A stretch of DNA of 64,000 nucleotides from contig OY970226.1 of the NCBI GenBank assembly GCA_963714065.1, forward strand, positions 372,001-436,000. The letters run 5' to 3'. Positions 8,545 to 16,149 of the stretch are shown here, in pieces (the first letter of the stretch is position 1; the number at the start of each line of letters is the position of its first letter). This stretch comes from JAZKID01 sp963714065 (GTDB lineage: Bacteria; Pseudomonadota; Alphaproteobacteria; Rhizobiales; UBA4765). The translations under genes and the position numbers were made by a program. The notes under the pieces were generated by a model that was not told the origin of the DNA, did no database searches, and saw nothing but the letters and a program-made list of their open reading frames with translations.

Positions 8545-8692
8545 CCGCTCACCCCTGCGAAAGCAGGGGTCCATAAAGTTCACCATTACATGCTTTTTAT
8601 GATGGATTCCCGCTACCATAACTCGGATATATCCGAGTTATGCATTAAAGTTGTTCATATCGGGCAAGCTCGATATGAATGGGAATGAGCGG
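8545..8692. repeat. Composite palindromic repeat (family A with nested hairpins)
   Basis: Same architecture as 7689-7835, about 150 bases long. It has CCGCTCA/TGAGCGG ends, a CCCCTGCGAAAGCAGGGG hairpin with a compensated base pair, and the nested AACTCGGATATATCCGAGTT palindrome. The last hairpin is a variant with one mismatch (ATATCGGGCAAGCTCGATAT). The compensatory change in the first hairpin suggests selection for the folded form. Confidence 0.85.
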
Positions 8693-8763
8693 AAGGGAAT
8701 TGATCCACTACCCCCTATTTTGTTTGCTTGACAGACCTACTTGTGCCGAGAAAGAAGATAAGC

Positions 8764-9453
8764 GTGAACAACGAAAACGCAAAGCGCCTTGCCGGCGAAA
8801 AAGCAGCCGGACTGATCGAAAACGGCATGAAAGTGGGACTTGGCACCGGCTCCACCGCCAATTTCTTTATCGATGCCCTTGCCGCGCGAAAGCTCAATAT
8901 CGTCTGCGTGGCCACATCGAAAGCCTCCGAAACACGCGCGCGCGAAAAAGGCCTGCGCCTGACGACCCTCGACGATGAGCCGCAGCTCGACATCACGGTG
9001 GACGGTGCCGACGAGATCGGCCCGAACCTGTCGCTGATCAAGGGCGGCGGCGGTGCGCTGCTTTTTGAGAAGATCGTGGCTTCCGCCTCGCGCAAAATGG
9101 TGGTGATTGCGGACGAAGGCAAATGCGTCGATAGGCTTGGCGCCTATCCCCTGCCCATCGAAGTCGTGACTTTCGGCCTTGGCGCCACGCGCCGCGCCAT
9201 CGTTGCGCTATGCGAGCGATTGAATCTCTCGGGCGGCCTGCAATTGCGCGGCACGAAAGAACATGAGCGCTTTCTCACCGACGGCGGCCATTACATTCTC
9301 GATGCATCGCTGGAACAAATACCCGATCCCGAAACGCTCGCCCGCGCACTTTCGCAAATTCCCGGCATCGTGGAACATGGTCTGTTTTTGAATATCGCCA
9401 CACTCGCGCTGATCAGCGACGGGCAGCAAGTAAGACAAATTCACAAAAACTGA
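8764..9453 (+). CDS. rpiA: Ribose-5-phosphate isomerase A
   Basis: 229 residues. Interconverts ribose 5-phosphate and ribulose 5-phosphate in the pentose phosphate pathway; cytosolic. Diagnostic motifs are GLGTGSTANFFID near the N-terminus, TVDGADEI with the catalytic acid, and KGGGGALLFEKIVA with the catalytic Lys. I chose the GTG at 8764 (upstream GAAAGAAG) over a TTG at 8728 because the protein then starts just before helix 1 as in other RpiA proteins. The preceding region is a repeat, so the promoter must lie within about 70 bases. Confidence 0.93.
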   Translation: MNNENAKRLAGEKAAGLIENGMKVGLGTGSTANFFIDALAARKLNIVCVATSKASETRAREKGLRLTTLDDEPQLDITVDGADEIGPNLSLIKGGGGALLFEKIVASASRKMVVIADEGKCVDRLGAYPLPIEVVTFGLGATRRAIVALCERLNLSGGLQLRGTKEHERFLTDGGHYILDASLEQIPDPETLARALSQIPGIVEHGLFLNIATLALISDGQQVRQIHKN

Positions 9454-9463
9454 AATTCAGTCT

Positions 9464-9509
9464 GCAGCGGGGTGATAGGAACGCCTGACCTGAGCCTATC
9501 CCCGGCTGC
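9464..9509 (+). terminator. Long GC hairpin after rpiA
   Basis: Arms GCAGCGGGGTGATAGG (9464-9479) and CCTATCCCCGGCTGC (9495-9509) pair along nearly their whole length. No T-run follows, so it is either a non-canonical terminator or a structured leader of the next gene. The remaining 220 bases up to 9730 show no gene. Confidence 0.4.
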
Positions 9510-9729
9510 GGACAAATCATGTTTACGGCAAAAACCTTCAGGATCACTTAAGACTCAGAGGATTGTGCGCTGTTAAGTGCCTGATGATATTCGTTAATAA
9601 TCTGAATTGCCTTGTTATCCAAGGTTACGGCTTCCTGAACGGACGTGGTTAACAAATCGCAATTTTCTTAGCGAAATTAACCCTTGAGTTACCAAGTTCA
9701 AGAAAGAGTTAGGAGGGGGTTCCGTTTTT

Positions 9730-11898
9730 ATGCAGCGAGTTGACGCGATGCCTATGGCGATGAAGGATGCGCCCGCCATTTCTGGCGGTGCGGTCGCACG
9801 TCCGCTGCTGCTCGCGCTGTGGCTGAAACGTTTTTTCGTACTGATCCCGACTGGCGCTGCCGCTTTCGTCAGCTTTACCGCCGTCAACATGATCCCGGCG
9901 CGCTATTCCGCCGAAACGCGGGTTTATGTCGAGAACCGCGAAAGCGTTTACGCGCGGCCCATGCTGGGCGAGCGGCAGGCAGCGGCGGAAAACATACCCC
10001 TCGATCAGGAAGCCATCGCAAGCCATGTGCAGCTCATGTATTCGCGCGATCTTGCAAAAGACGTCATCCGCAAGCTGAAACTGACCACCTTCTCCGAATT
10101 CACCGCAGGCGGCGCGCATGATTTCCTCAGTGCGCCGCTGCTCATGCTCGGCCTGATCAAGGACAGGACGCGCATGACGACGGAAGAGCGCACGATTGAT
10201 AGCTATTACGAGCGGCTTAAAATTTATCCGGTCGATAAATCGCGCGTCATCGAGGTGAAGTTCGAATTGCAGGACGCGCTGCTGGCCTCGAAGATCGCGA
10301 ATGCCATTGCAGAGCGATATCTGGAGGTCGAGCTGCAGGCCAAGCTCGAGCGCGACCGCAAGGCCGGCCAGTTCATCCAGACCAGGATCGACGACATGCG
10401 CAAGCAGGCGGAGGATGCCGAAGCCAAGGTTCAGGCTTTCCGCGCCAAGCACGAAATCTATGCGGCAGAAAACAACCAGGCCATCGGCGCGCAGCAGCTT
10501 GCCGAGCTCAACAAGGAGCTGGCGTTGGCGCAGGCGCGCTTTGCCGAATCCCAGGCCAAGACGAAATATATCCGCGAACAGCTCAATTCGAAAAAGGCGA
10601 TCGAGCTTGCCGATGTGTTAAATTCGACGCTGATCCAGCGGCTGATCGAGCAGCGCGCAGGCATACGCGGCGAGATTGCGCGGACGATGACGTCCCGCCC
10701 GCCCGCCTATCCGAAAATGCGCGAATTGCAAGCGCAGCATGCCGATATCGAACGTCAGATCCGCGAGGAGATCGCCAAGATCGCGCGCGGGCTGGAGAGC
10801 GACACCAAACTTGCCGAAGTGCGCCTGAACTCCATCAAGCAAAGCATCGACGAAATGAAAAAGGTTTCCACCGCGGGCGGCACGCATGAAGTCGCGCTGC
10901 ATGCGCTGGAGCGGGAAGCCAAGGCACAGCGCGACCTGCTCGAATCCTGGCTTGTGATGTATCGCGACGCGGTTGCGCGCGACAGTCTTGAGGCGCACAA
11001 CGCCGACGGCCGCATCGTTTCCTACGCCGCACCCGCGAGCCGCCCGGCTTTTCCAAAAAAAGGGCCAACCGTCCTGATCGCGACATTCGGCACTCTGCTG
11101 ATGGCGGCCTTGCTCGTTCTCACGCGCGAGCTGGCTTTGAGCCGCGGCGTTGTTTTGCATAGGCCGCAACCGTTGGCATTAGGCCCGCCGCAGGTGGATT
11201 TGAAAAACCCAAGGTCTAATCCAAGACCGGAAGTTCCTGTCGCGCAGGGATTTACGCTTGACCCCTGCCACGAAAAAACGGCGATTGCCGATTTGCTCTA
11301 TGCTCTCCTGGGCCCGGAAGCCGAAACCGAAACGCCGCAAATTCTTTATATCGCCGGCGCCACATCGTCGATACAGGAAGGGCAATTCGCGCTTCGCCTG
11401 GGCCGCGCGCTAGTGCAGGCGCAACGCCGCGCCGTGATCGTCGATGTCAATATGCCGCGCCCACAGCTCAGCCTGATTGCGAACAATTATTCCGGCAAGG
11501 GGCTTTCCGAACTTCTGGCAGGCAAGGCGCCGTTCGCCTCCGTGATTTATCGCGACGCGACCACGCGGCTGAATATCATCCCGTTCGGCTCCGCGCACCG
11601 CGATCTGCCATCGCGCGCGCTGACGCGCACCTCGTTCGGCAAATGCCTGAACGCTCTCAGCGCGACTTACGATTTCGTGCTGCTCTCCGGCCCGGCCGTT
11701 GCGGAAACGGAGGAAGCGGGCGATGTGGCAAGCCTTGCCGACCGCGTCATTCTGCTCGGCTATGACAGCATGCCGGAAGATCTTGTGATCAAGGCGCGCG
11801 ATGCATTTTTGGCGGCAGGAGCTGCGGCCGTGGATGTCACAATGCTGATCGACCAGAACCCGGTCGGCCGCCCCCAGGGCCAGGCCGCGATGATTTAA
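9730..11898 (+). CDS. Wzz/GumC-type polysaccharide co-polymerase with degenerate BY-kinase-like domain
   Basis: 722 residues. An N-terminal membrane helix (about 28-50) leads into a Wzz periplasmic domain. Long coiled coils cover about 190-420, and a second helix (about 440-465) returns to the cytoplasm. Residues about 520-715 align with bacterial tyrosine kinases. Where the Walker A motif should be the sequence reads GATSSIQEGQFALRLG, lacking GK(S/T). The Walker A' position reads VIVDVNMPRP, and there is no C-terminal tyrosine cluster. It therefore probably controls chain length or export but not by ATP-dependent phosphorylation. AGGAGGGGG before the ATG is a strong ribosome site. It overlaps the convergent acetyltransferase gene by four bases. 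Confidence 0.85.
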   Translation: MQRVDAMPMAMKDAPAISGGAVARPLLLALWLKRFFVLIPTGAAAFVSFTAVNMIPARYSAETRVYVENRESVYARPMLGERQAAAENIPLDQEAIASHVQLMYSRDLAKDVIRKLKLTTFSEFTAGGAHDFLSAPLLMLGLIKDRTRMTTEERTIDSYYERLKIYPVDKSRVIEVKFELQDALLASKIANAIAERYLEVELQAKLERDRKAGQFIQTRIDDMRKQAEDAEAKVQAFRAKHEIYAAENNQAIGAQQLAELNKELALAQARFAESQAKTKYIREQLNSKKAIELADVLNSTLIQRLIEQRAGIRGEIARTMTSRPPAYPKMRELQAQHADIERQIREEIAKIARGLESDTKLAEVRLNSIKQSIDEMKKVSTAGGTHEVALHALEREAKAQRDLLESWLVMYRDAVARDSLEAHNADGRIVSYAAPASRPAFPKKGPTVLIATFGTLLMAALLVLTRELALSRGVVLHRPQPLALGPPQVDLKNPRSNPRPEVPVAQGFTLDPCHEKTAIADLLYALLGPEAETETPQILYIAGATSSIQEGQFALRLGRALVQAQRRAVIVDVNMPRPQLSLIANNYSGKGLSELLAGKAPFASVIYRDATTRLNIIPFGSAHRDLPSRALTRTSFGKCLNALSATYDFVLLSGPAVAETEEAGDVASLADRVILLGYDSMPEDLVIKARDAFLAAGAAAVDVTMLIDQNPVGRPQGQAAMI

Positions 11899-13025
11899 TT
11901 ATTGATGCAATGAAACAGGGACGGTTTTTTCGACGCGCCCAGCGAATATTTCAGTAAGAGAATTTGCGCAAGCGCGGCGCCGCGCCAGCCGAAACCGAAA
12001 ATGGCCGTGTGCAGTTTTTCGCGCTCGTGCAACCAGTGCGATTTGTTTTCGTTCTCAAAAATACCGAGATCGAAAACATCCAGCCCTTCATCGCAGGCAG
12101 AGACGATAATGTGCTGAAGTAATATTTCGCCCGGCGCGAAGGCGGCAATATCTTCTGCCTCTGAACTTGCCCAGCCACATAAACGTTTTTGTTGTTGCAG
12201 ACCAAGAAAAACGGCGCAAATCCTGTCCTCGAAATTCAATGTGAAGATACGGAAAGCCGGCTCATCAGCAGCCAGGTTCTGCAAAAACGCCTGCATATGA
12301 TTTTCGCAGAAACTATCCGGCATATTCGTGCGCCGGAAATGCGCATGTCTTTGCGCGAGGAAAATTTTCAAGGCATCGATGCGCTCGCCCGCATATTTGG
12401 CCTCCAAAATGGAAAGCGAGCCCGCTTCTTTTAATTTGCGCAATTTGCTGCGCAATTGCTGAAGATCGCTCTCGCTGCGCATTGTATTCAGCGTCGCTTT
12501 CGCGCTCGGCTGCAGCCTGTGCCAGCAGGCCGCCTCATTCGAGATCTTGTGGGGGAAAACGAGAAGCGGGTTGCGCTCCCCTCCCCAGCTTTGCGGAATT
12601 CTGTCGATGTGAAACGCGCCTATCCTCTCGTCATGCGCCAGCCGGGAAAAAATATTGCGGAGAATTGCCGGTGGCAGAGCGAGGCCGGGCTTGAACAGCG
12701 GCACGGCGAAAACCGTGCAGGGATTGCCCATAAAGCGGGCAATTCTGGCGCCGGCACCGGTCTCGACGATCAGGGGAATAAGCATGAGCGGCGCACCTCT
12801 CGCATCCGAAATCAACACGGTGCAAGGTTTCGGCTTTGGCTCCGCCTGCGCTTCATACCAGCTGCGGCAAAAGGAAAACCTTTGATAGGGCGAGCAGATA
12901 AACTCTTTCTCGAGCCGCGCCCACAAATCGGCACATGCTGTCATCAATTCCGCGAAAGTGACGACATAATCTTCGCGCTCCTGTTTTACCAGGAAGCTTT
13001 GGGGGGCTTTGCCGCTCATGGCCAT
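11895..13025 (-). CDS. GNAT-family acyltransferase of the CelD/BcsL type
   Basis: About 376 residues. The layout is that of CelD-like proteins, found in polysaccharide loci and thought to acylate sugar intermediates: an opening region with SPYQRFSFCRSWYEA, a central RSKLRKLKEAG helix, then a GNAT core (FRIFTLNFEDRICAVFLGLQ, AFAPGEILLQHIIVSACDEG, VFDLGIFEN-KSHW). No signal peptide, so cytosolic. The start is uncertain between ATGs at 13025 and 13019 and neither has a clear ribosome site. It is divergent from the deacetylase homologue at 13158 and convergent with the co-polymerase, so all three form one polysaccharide locus. Confidence 0.75.
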   Translation of the reverse strand: MAMSGKAPQSFLVKQEREDYVVTFAELMTACADLWARLEKEFICSPYQRFSFCRSWYEAQAEPKPKPCTVLISDARGAPLMLIPLIVETGAGARIARFMGNPCTVFAVPLFKPGLALPPAILRNIFSRLAHDERIGAFHIDRIPQSWGGERNPLLVFPHKISNEAACWHRLQPSAKATLNTMRSESDLQQLRSKLRKLKEAGSLSILEAKYAGERIDALKIFLAQRHAHFRRTNMPDSFCENHMQAFLQNLAADEPAFRIFTLNFEDRICAVFLGLQQQKRLCGWASSEAEDIAAFAPGEILLQHIIVSACDEGLDVFDLGIFENENKSHWLHEREKLHTAIFGFGWRGAALAQILLLKYSLGASKKPSLFHCINN

Positions 13026-13157
13026 ATACTTAATAGACAAAGATGAAAAATCACATTGAGGATTTAAAGCGTATTCGAGCGTTTAAGGTTACCGCAAAGT
13101 AACGCAGGAAAAATACCGATAAAATGCTAGAGTCCGACACATTATTTAAGAAAAAAC

Positions 13158-14168
13158 ATGTTGTCGAAATACTCTATATTGGCGGCGCTCGGGCTTGAAG
13201 GCTGCTATCTCAGCGGCATGCACCGTTTTGCGAAGCCATATCTTGGCGGTGTCGGCGCCATCCTCACGCTGCATCATGTCAGACCCAGTCATTTTAGCAG
13301 TTTCCGGCCGAACCAGAGCACGGAAATCACACCGGAATTCCTGGAGCGCACGATTTTACATTTGCGCGTATCTGGTTTCGACATTGTCGGCCTCGATGAA
13401 GCTATGCGCCGCATAAAAGCGCCCGGCACATGCAATCCATTCGTCGTTCTTGCCTTCGAGCATGGCTATCGCGATGTTTTTTCCCATGCCTATCCTGTTT
13501 TAAAGAAACACGCTTGCCCTTTCACGCTCTATATCCCGACCGCGTTTCCCGACGGCGAAGGCCTGCTGTGGTGGCGCGCGCTGGAGCATGTGATCGGTAC
13601 GCGCGACGTCGTCATGATCAACGCCGAAGCCGAGCCGCGCATTTACATGACCGCGACATTGGAGGAAAAATACGAAGCCTATTACGATCTTTGCTGGTGG
13701 CTGCATTCATTGGACGACAAGACCCTGCATAAATTTATGCGCGATTTCTGCGCCACTTTCGGTTTCGATATGAAAACGGCATGCCGGGAAACCTGCATGA
13801 GCTGGCCTGAGATTGCGTTGCTTGCCGCGGATCCGCTTGCCAGCATAGGTGTGCAAACGCTGGGCGGTACCAATCTGCCGAAGCAAATTCGCGATGGCGC
13901 GCGCATTCTGGAAGCAGCGCTCGGAAAATATCCGAAACATGTATCCTGCACTTACGGAAAGCCGGACGCAGATATATGCAAGCTTGGTTGCGACACGGCC
14001 GTCACGTCTTCTTACGGCATGCTATATGCCGAGCATGCAAACCATCTGCATCAACTCCCACGCATTCCTTTGCGGGGCGATTATCAATCGCTGCATTGTC
14101 TCGATGTATTATTGTCCGGCCTGCCGTCTTATATCCAGAACGGCTTTGCGTGCATGCGCATAACCTGA
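13158..14168 (+). CDS. Polysaccharide-deacetylase homologue lacking catalytic residues
   Basis: 336 residues. Overall it matches NodB-fold deacetylases that open with an ILTLHHVRP strand, continue through a WWRALE segment and a CMSWPEI motif, and end near LPRIPL. The key motifs have changed. The TFDDGYRD motif, which carries the catalytic base and a metal ligand, reads AFEHGYRD. The region expected to read IGAHTxSH, with two metal-binding histidines, reads IGVQTLGG. With metal ligands and base gone, hydrolysis is unlikely, yet the frame is intact and other conserved positions persist. It may be a regulatory or binding pseudoenzyme. Followed by a palindromic repeat. Confidence 0.8.
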   Translation: MLSKYSILAALGLEGCYLSGMHRFAKPYLGGVGAILTLHHVRPSHFSSFRPNQSTEITPEFLERTILHLRVSGFDIVGLDEAMRRIKAPGTCNPFVVLAFEHGYRDVFSHAYPVLKKHACPFTLYIPTAFPDGEGLLWWRALEHVIGTRDVVMINAEAEPRIYMTATLEEKYEAYYDLCWWLHSLDDKTLHKFMRDFCATFGFDMKTACRETCMSWPEIALLAADPLASIGVQTLGGTNLPKQIRDGARILEAALGKYPKHVSCTYGKPDADICKLGCDTAVTSSYGMLYAEHANHLHQLPRIPLRGDYQSLHCLDVLLSGLPSYIQNGFACMRIT

Positions 14169-14181
14169 ATTCACCTCGCTT

Positions 14182-14243
14182 CGTCATCCTCGCGCTTGTC
14201 GCGAGGATCTCTTGAGATGCTCGGATCAAGTCCGAGCATGACG
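14182..14243. repeat. Palindromic repeat (family C)
   Basis: Two hairpins, CCTCGCGCTTGTCGCGAGG and GCTCGGATCAAGTCCGAGC, lie between CGTCAT and ATGACG ends. It closely matches the inner unit at 2938-2997 and sits between convergent genes. Confidence 0.75.
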
Positions 14244-14465
14244 TTATGATTTCTGCATGAACCAGATGATCGCCGCCGCCGGCAGGATCCAGAATAGCCC
14301 CGCAATCGCGTAATAAATAAATTGAACGACATGCGATGTACCGGGCAGAAGCTTCACGGCCAGCACCATGGCAAGCAGGGTATAGACGATCACAAACGGA
14401 ACCAGCAGCAATACGCCGATGAATTTACGCAGGCGCTGGGGAAGCCGGAGAGGATTGAGTGTCAT
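14244..14465 (-). CDS. Small two-helix membrane protein (DUF2842-like)
   Basis: 73 residues. A basic N-terminus (RLPQRLRKF) is followed by two hydrophobic helices at about 15-38 and 48-68. Length, layout and the LRKFIGVLLLVPFVIVY opening resemble DUF2842, a short inner-membrane family of alphaproteobacteria of unknown function. It lies divergent from ctaA, with a palindromic repeat occupying most of the gap. Confidence 0.65.
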   Translation of the reverse strand: MTLNPLRLPQRLRKFIGVLLLVPFVIVYTLLAMVLAVKLLPGTSHVVQFIYYAIAGLFWILPAAAIIWFMQKS

Positions 14466-14485
14466 GATGAGAGGCTTACACTAGT

Positions 14486-14557
14486 CGTCATCCCCGCGAA
14501 AGCGGGGATCCAGATGTAAAGCTTTATTTCCGGATTCCCGCTTGCGTAGAAATGACG
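14486..14557. repeat. Palindromic repeat (family B)
   Basis: CGTCATCCCCGCGAAAGCGG opens the unit and a decayed second hairpin (ATTCCCGCTTGCGTAGAAATGACG) closes it. It occupies nearly the whole space between the DUF2842 gene and ctaA, so the ctaA promoter must overlap it. Confidence 0.75.
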
Positions 14558-14576
14558 CAAGGTGCATGACGCTTAA

Positions 14577-15686
14577 ATGCCGATGCAAAATTTAAGAATT
14601 CTACGCCTCTGGCTTTATCTCGTCGCTGCACTCATTGCATTGATGGTGCTGGTGGGCGGCGCGACACGCCTCACCGAATCCGGGCTTTCGATTACGGAAT
14701 GGAAACCGCTCAGCGGAACGCTGCCGCCGTTATCGGCGCAGCAATGGCAAAATGAATTCGATAAATATCAAACGACGACGCAATATCTTGAACTCAATCG
14801 CGGCATGAGTTTGGAAGATTTCAAGACAATTTATTGGTGGGAGTGGATGCACCGTTTCCTGGGCCGCATGATCGGCCTTGCCTTCGCGCTGCCTTTTCTT
14901 TTTTTCGCACTCACAAAAAACCTGCCACGCCCTTTGCTGCTGAAGCTCGGCGGCATTTTGCTGCTGGGCGGCCTGCAAGGCGCTGTGGGCTGGTGGATGG
15001 TGGCGAGCGGTCTTGCCGATCGCATCAATGTCGTACCCTATCGTCTTGCCATTCATCTTACATTGGCGCTGATAATTTTTGCGTGTATTTTGCGCGTAGC
15101 ATTTTCACTTACTCATCCTGCTCGTGCAACAAGTAGACATCTAAGCCTAGATCCCCGCCGCCACAACTCGGATGTATCCGAGTTGTGTTTTGATAATACC
15201 CACATCGGCATGCCGATGTGGGATGGGAATGACGTAAACAAATTTTGGTTCAATTGTACTATTCTTACTTTTATATTCCTCCAAATCTTCCTAGGCGGGC
15301 TGGTTGCAGGAAACCGCGCCGGATATATTTACAATACTTGGCCATTGATGGACGGCGATATCGTTCCCTCCGGTCTCTTTATTATGGAACCCTGGTGGCG
15401 GAATTTTTTCGAAAACACGGCACTCGTGCAATTCATGCATCGCTGCACGGCTTATGTATTGTTGATTTTGGGATTGGCAATTTTTTTGAAAGAACGAAGC
15501 AAAGGTGAAGGTATATTATTTGCAGCACTATTGCTGCAGGCAAGCCTTGGCATTGCGACATTATTATCCGGCATGAATTTCGCGCTTGCGCTGATGCATC
15601 AGGCGGGGATTATCCTTGTCCTGTCTATAGTTATATATCATCAAAAGCATTTTAGCTTTCGGCATTTGCCCGCAGGTCAGGATTGA
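14577..15686 (+). CDS. ctaA: Heme A synthase, with an in-frame repeat insertion
   Basis: 369 residues. Oxidises the C8 methyl of heme O to the formyl of heme A for cytochrome aa3 oxidase; an inner-membrane protein with eight helices. The family motifs LVGGATRLTESGLSITEW, WWEWMHRFLGR (heme-ligand His) and the C-terminal QFMHRCTAYVL and ALMHQAG histidines are all present. Between helices four and five, residues about 182-222 (from HPARAT to VNKFW) are extra. This stretch is encoded by a palindromic element at 15147-15235 and reads through without a stop. It falls in a loop, so activity may survive. The ATG at 14577 or 14583 could start translation. Confidence 0.93.
   Translation: MPMQNLRILRLWLYLVAALIALMVLVGGATRLTESGLSITEWKPLSGTLPPLSAQQWQNEFDKYQTTTQYLELNRGMSLEDFKTIYWWEWMHRFLGRMIGLAFALPFLFFALTKNLPRPLLLKLGGILLLGGLQGAVGWWMVASGLADRINVVPYRLAIHLTLALIIFACILRVAFSLTHPARATSRHLSLDPRRHNSDVSELCFDNTHIGMPMWDGNDVNKFWFNCTILTFIFLQIFLGGLVAGNRAGYIYNTWPLMDGDIVPSGLFIMEPWWRNFFENTALVQFMHRCTAYVLLILGLAIFLKERSKGEGILFAALLLQASLGIATLLSGMNFALALMHQAGIILVLSIVIYHQKHFSFRHLPAGQD
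15147..15235. repeat. Palindromic element inserted in frame within ctaA
   Basis: Contains a near-perfect palindrome AACTCGGATGTATCCGAGTT (15165-15184) and a perfect 24-base palindrome at 15199-15222 centred on GGCATGCC, ending GGGAATGACG. It matches the nested half of the family A repeats at 7689, 8545, 33450 and 34318. Its translation HNSDVSELC matches what those copies would encode (HNSDISELC). Confidence 0.9.
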
Positions 15687-15729
15687 GTTACATTATATTT
15701 ATATTGTTGAAGCCATAGGGATAACGAAT

Positions 15730-16149
15730 ATGATAATTCAGGAAACCGGAACTTCGTCCGCAAAAAATAGCGTCAGAAAGCCGGATTGGGCAAAAGTAGC
15801 GTTGAAGTTCGATACGGCATTATTGTCAGGTTTCAAGTCCGACAATGCAGCTTCTCCCAATAAGAATTCTATTCGTGCGGGTTTGAATATGTTGTTCGCC
15901 GGAAAAGATCCTCGGGAAGTTCTGAAAGCTTACGATACCCCGCAAATTCAGGATATTATCAAAGCATCGTCTCAAAATGGCCAGATTGATATCGAGGCAT
16001 TAAAATCAAAATTGACCACCTATCTTGCAACGCCGACCACAACGGCGGAATATACAGCCTATCTTGAGCACACGGGTTCGGTCATCAATGAGCCTTTCAA
16101 AAACGTACCGACACCGACTTACAGAAAATTCGAGAAAAGATACCCTTAA
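15730..16149 (+). CDS. Hypothetical protein, 139 residues
   Basis: I do not recognise this protein. It has no signal peptide or membrane helix, is Lys/Thr-rich, and is more AT-rich than ctaA before it. It begins MIIQETGTSSAKNS; the middle reads LNMLFAGKDPREVLKAYDTPQIQDIIKAS, which looks helical. The GGGATAACGA before the ATG is a plausible ribosome site. Its stop overlaps that of the convergent metY gene (shared TTAA at 16146-16149). It belongs to a set of short unrelated-looking cytosolic orphans in this window. Confidence 0.55.
   Translation: MIIQETGTSSAKNSVRKPDWAKVALKFDTALLSGFKSDNAASPNKNSIRAGLNMLFAGKDPREVLKAYDTPQIQDIIKASSQNGQIDIEALKSKLTTYLATPTTTAEYTAYLEHTGSVINEPFKNVPTPTYRKFEKRYP

Noticed and set aside
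8506..8619. N-terminal extension of gph
   Set aside because: It reads through a family A repeat and would push HAD motif I far from the N-terminus; the ATG at 8505 fits the family.
7248..8692. CRISPR-like array from the many repeats
   Set aside because: Repeats are palindromic, of different families, irregularly spaced, without unique equal-length spacers or cas genes.
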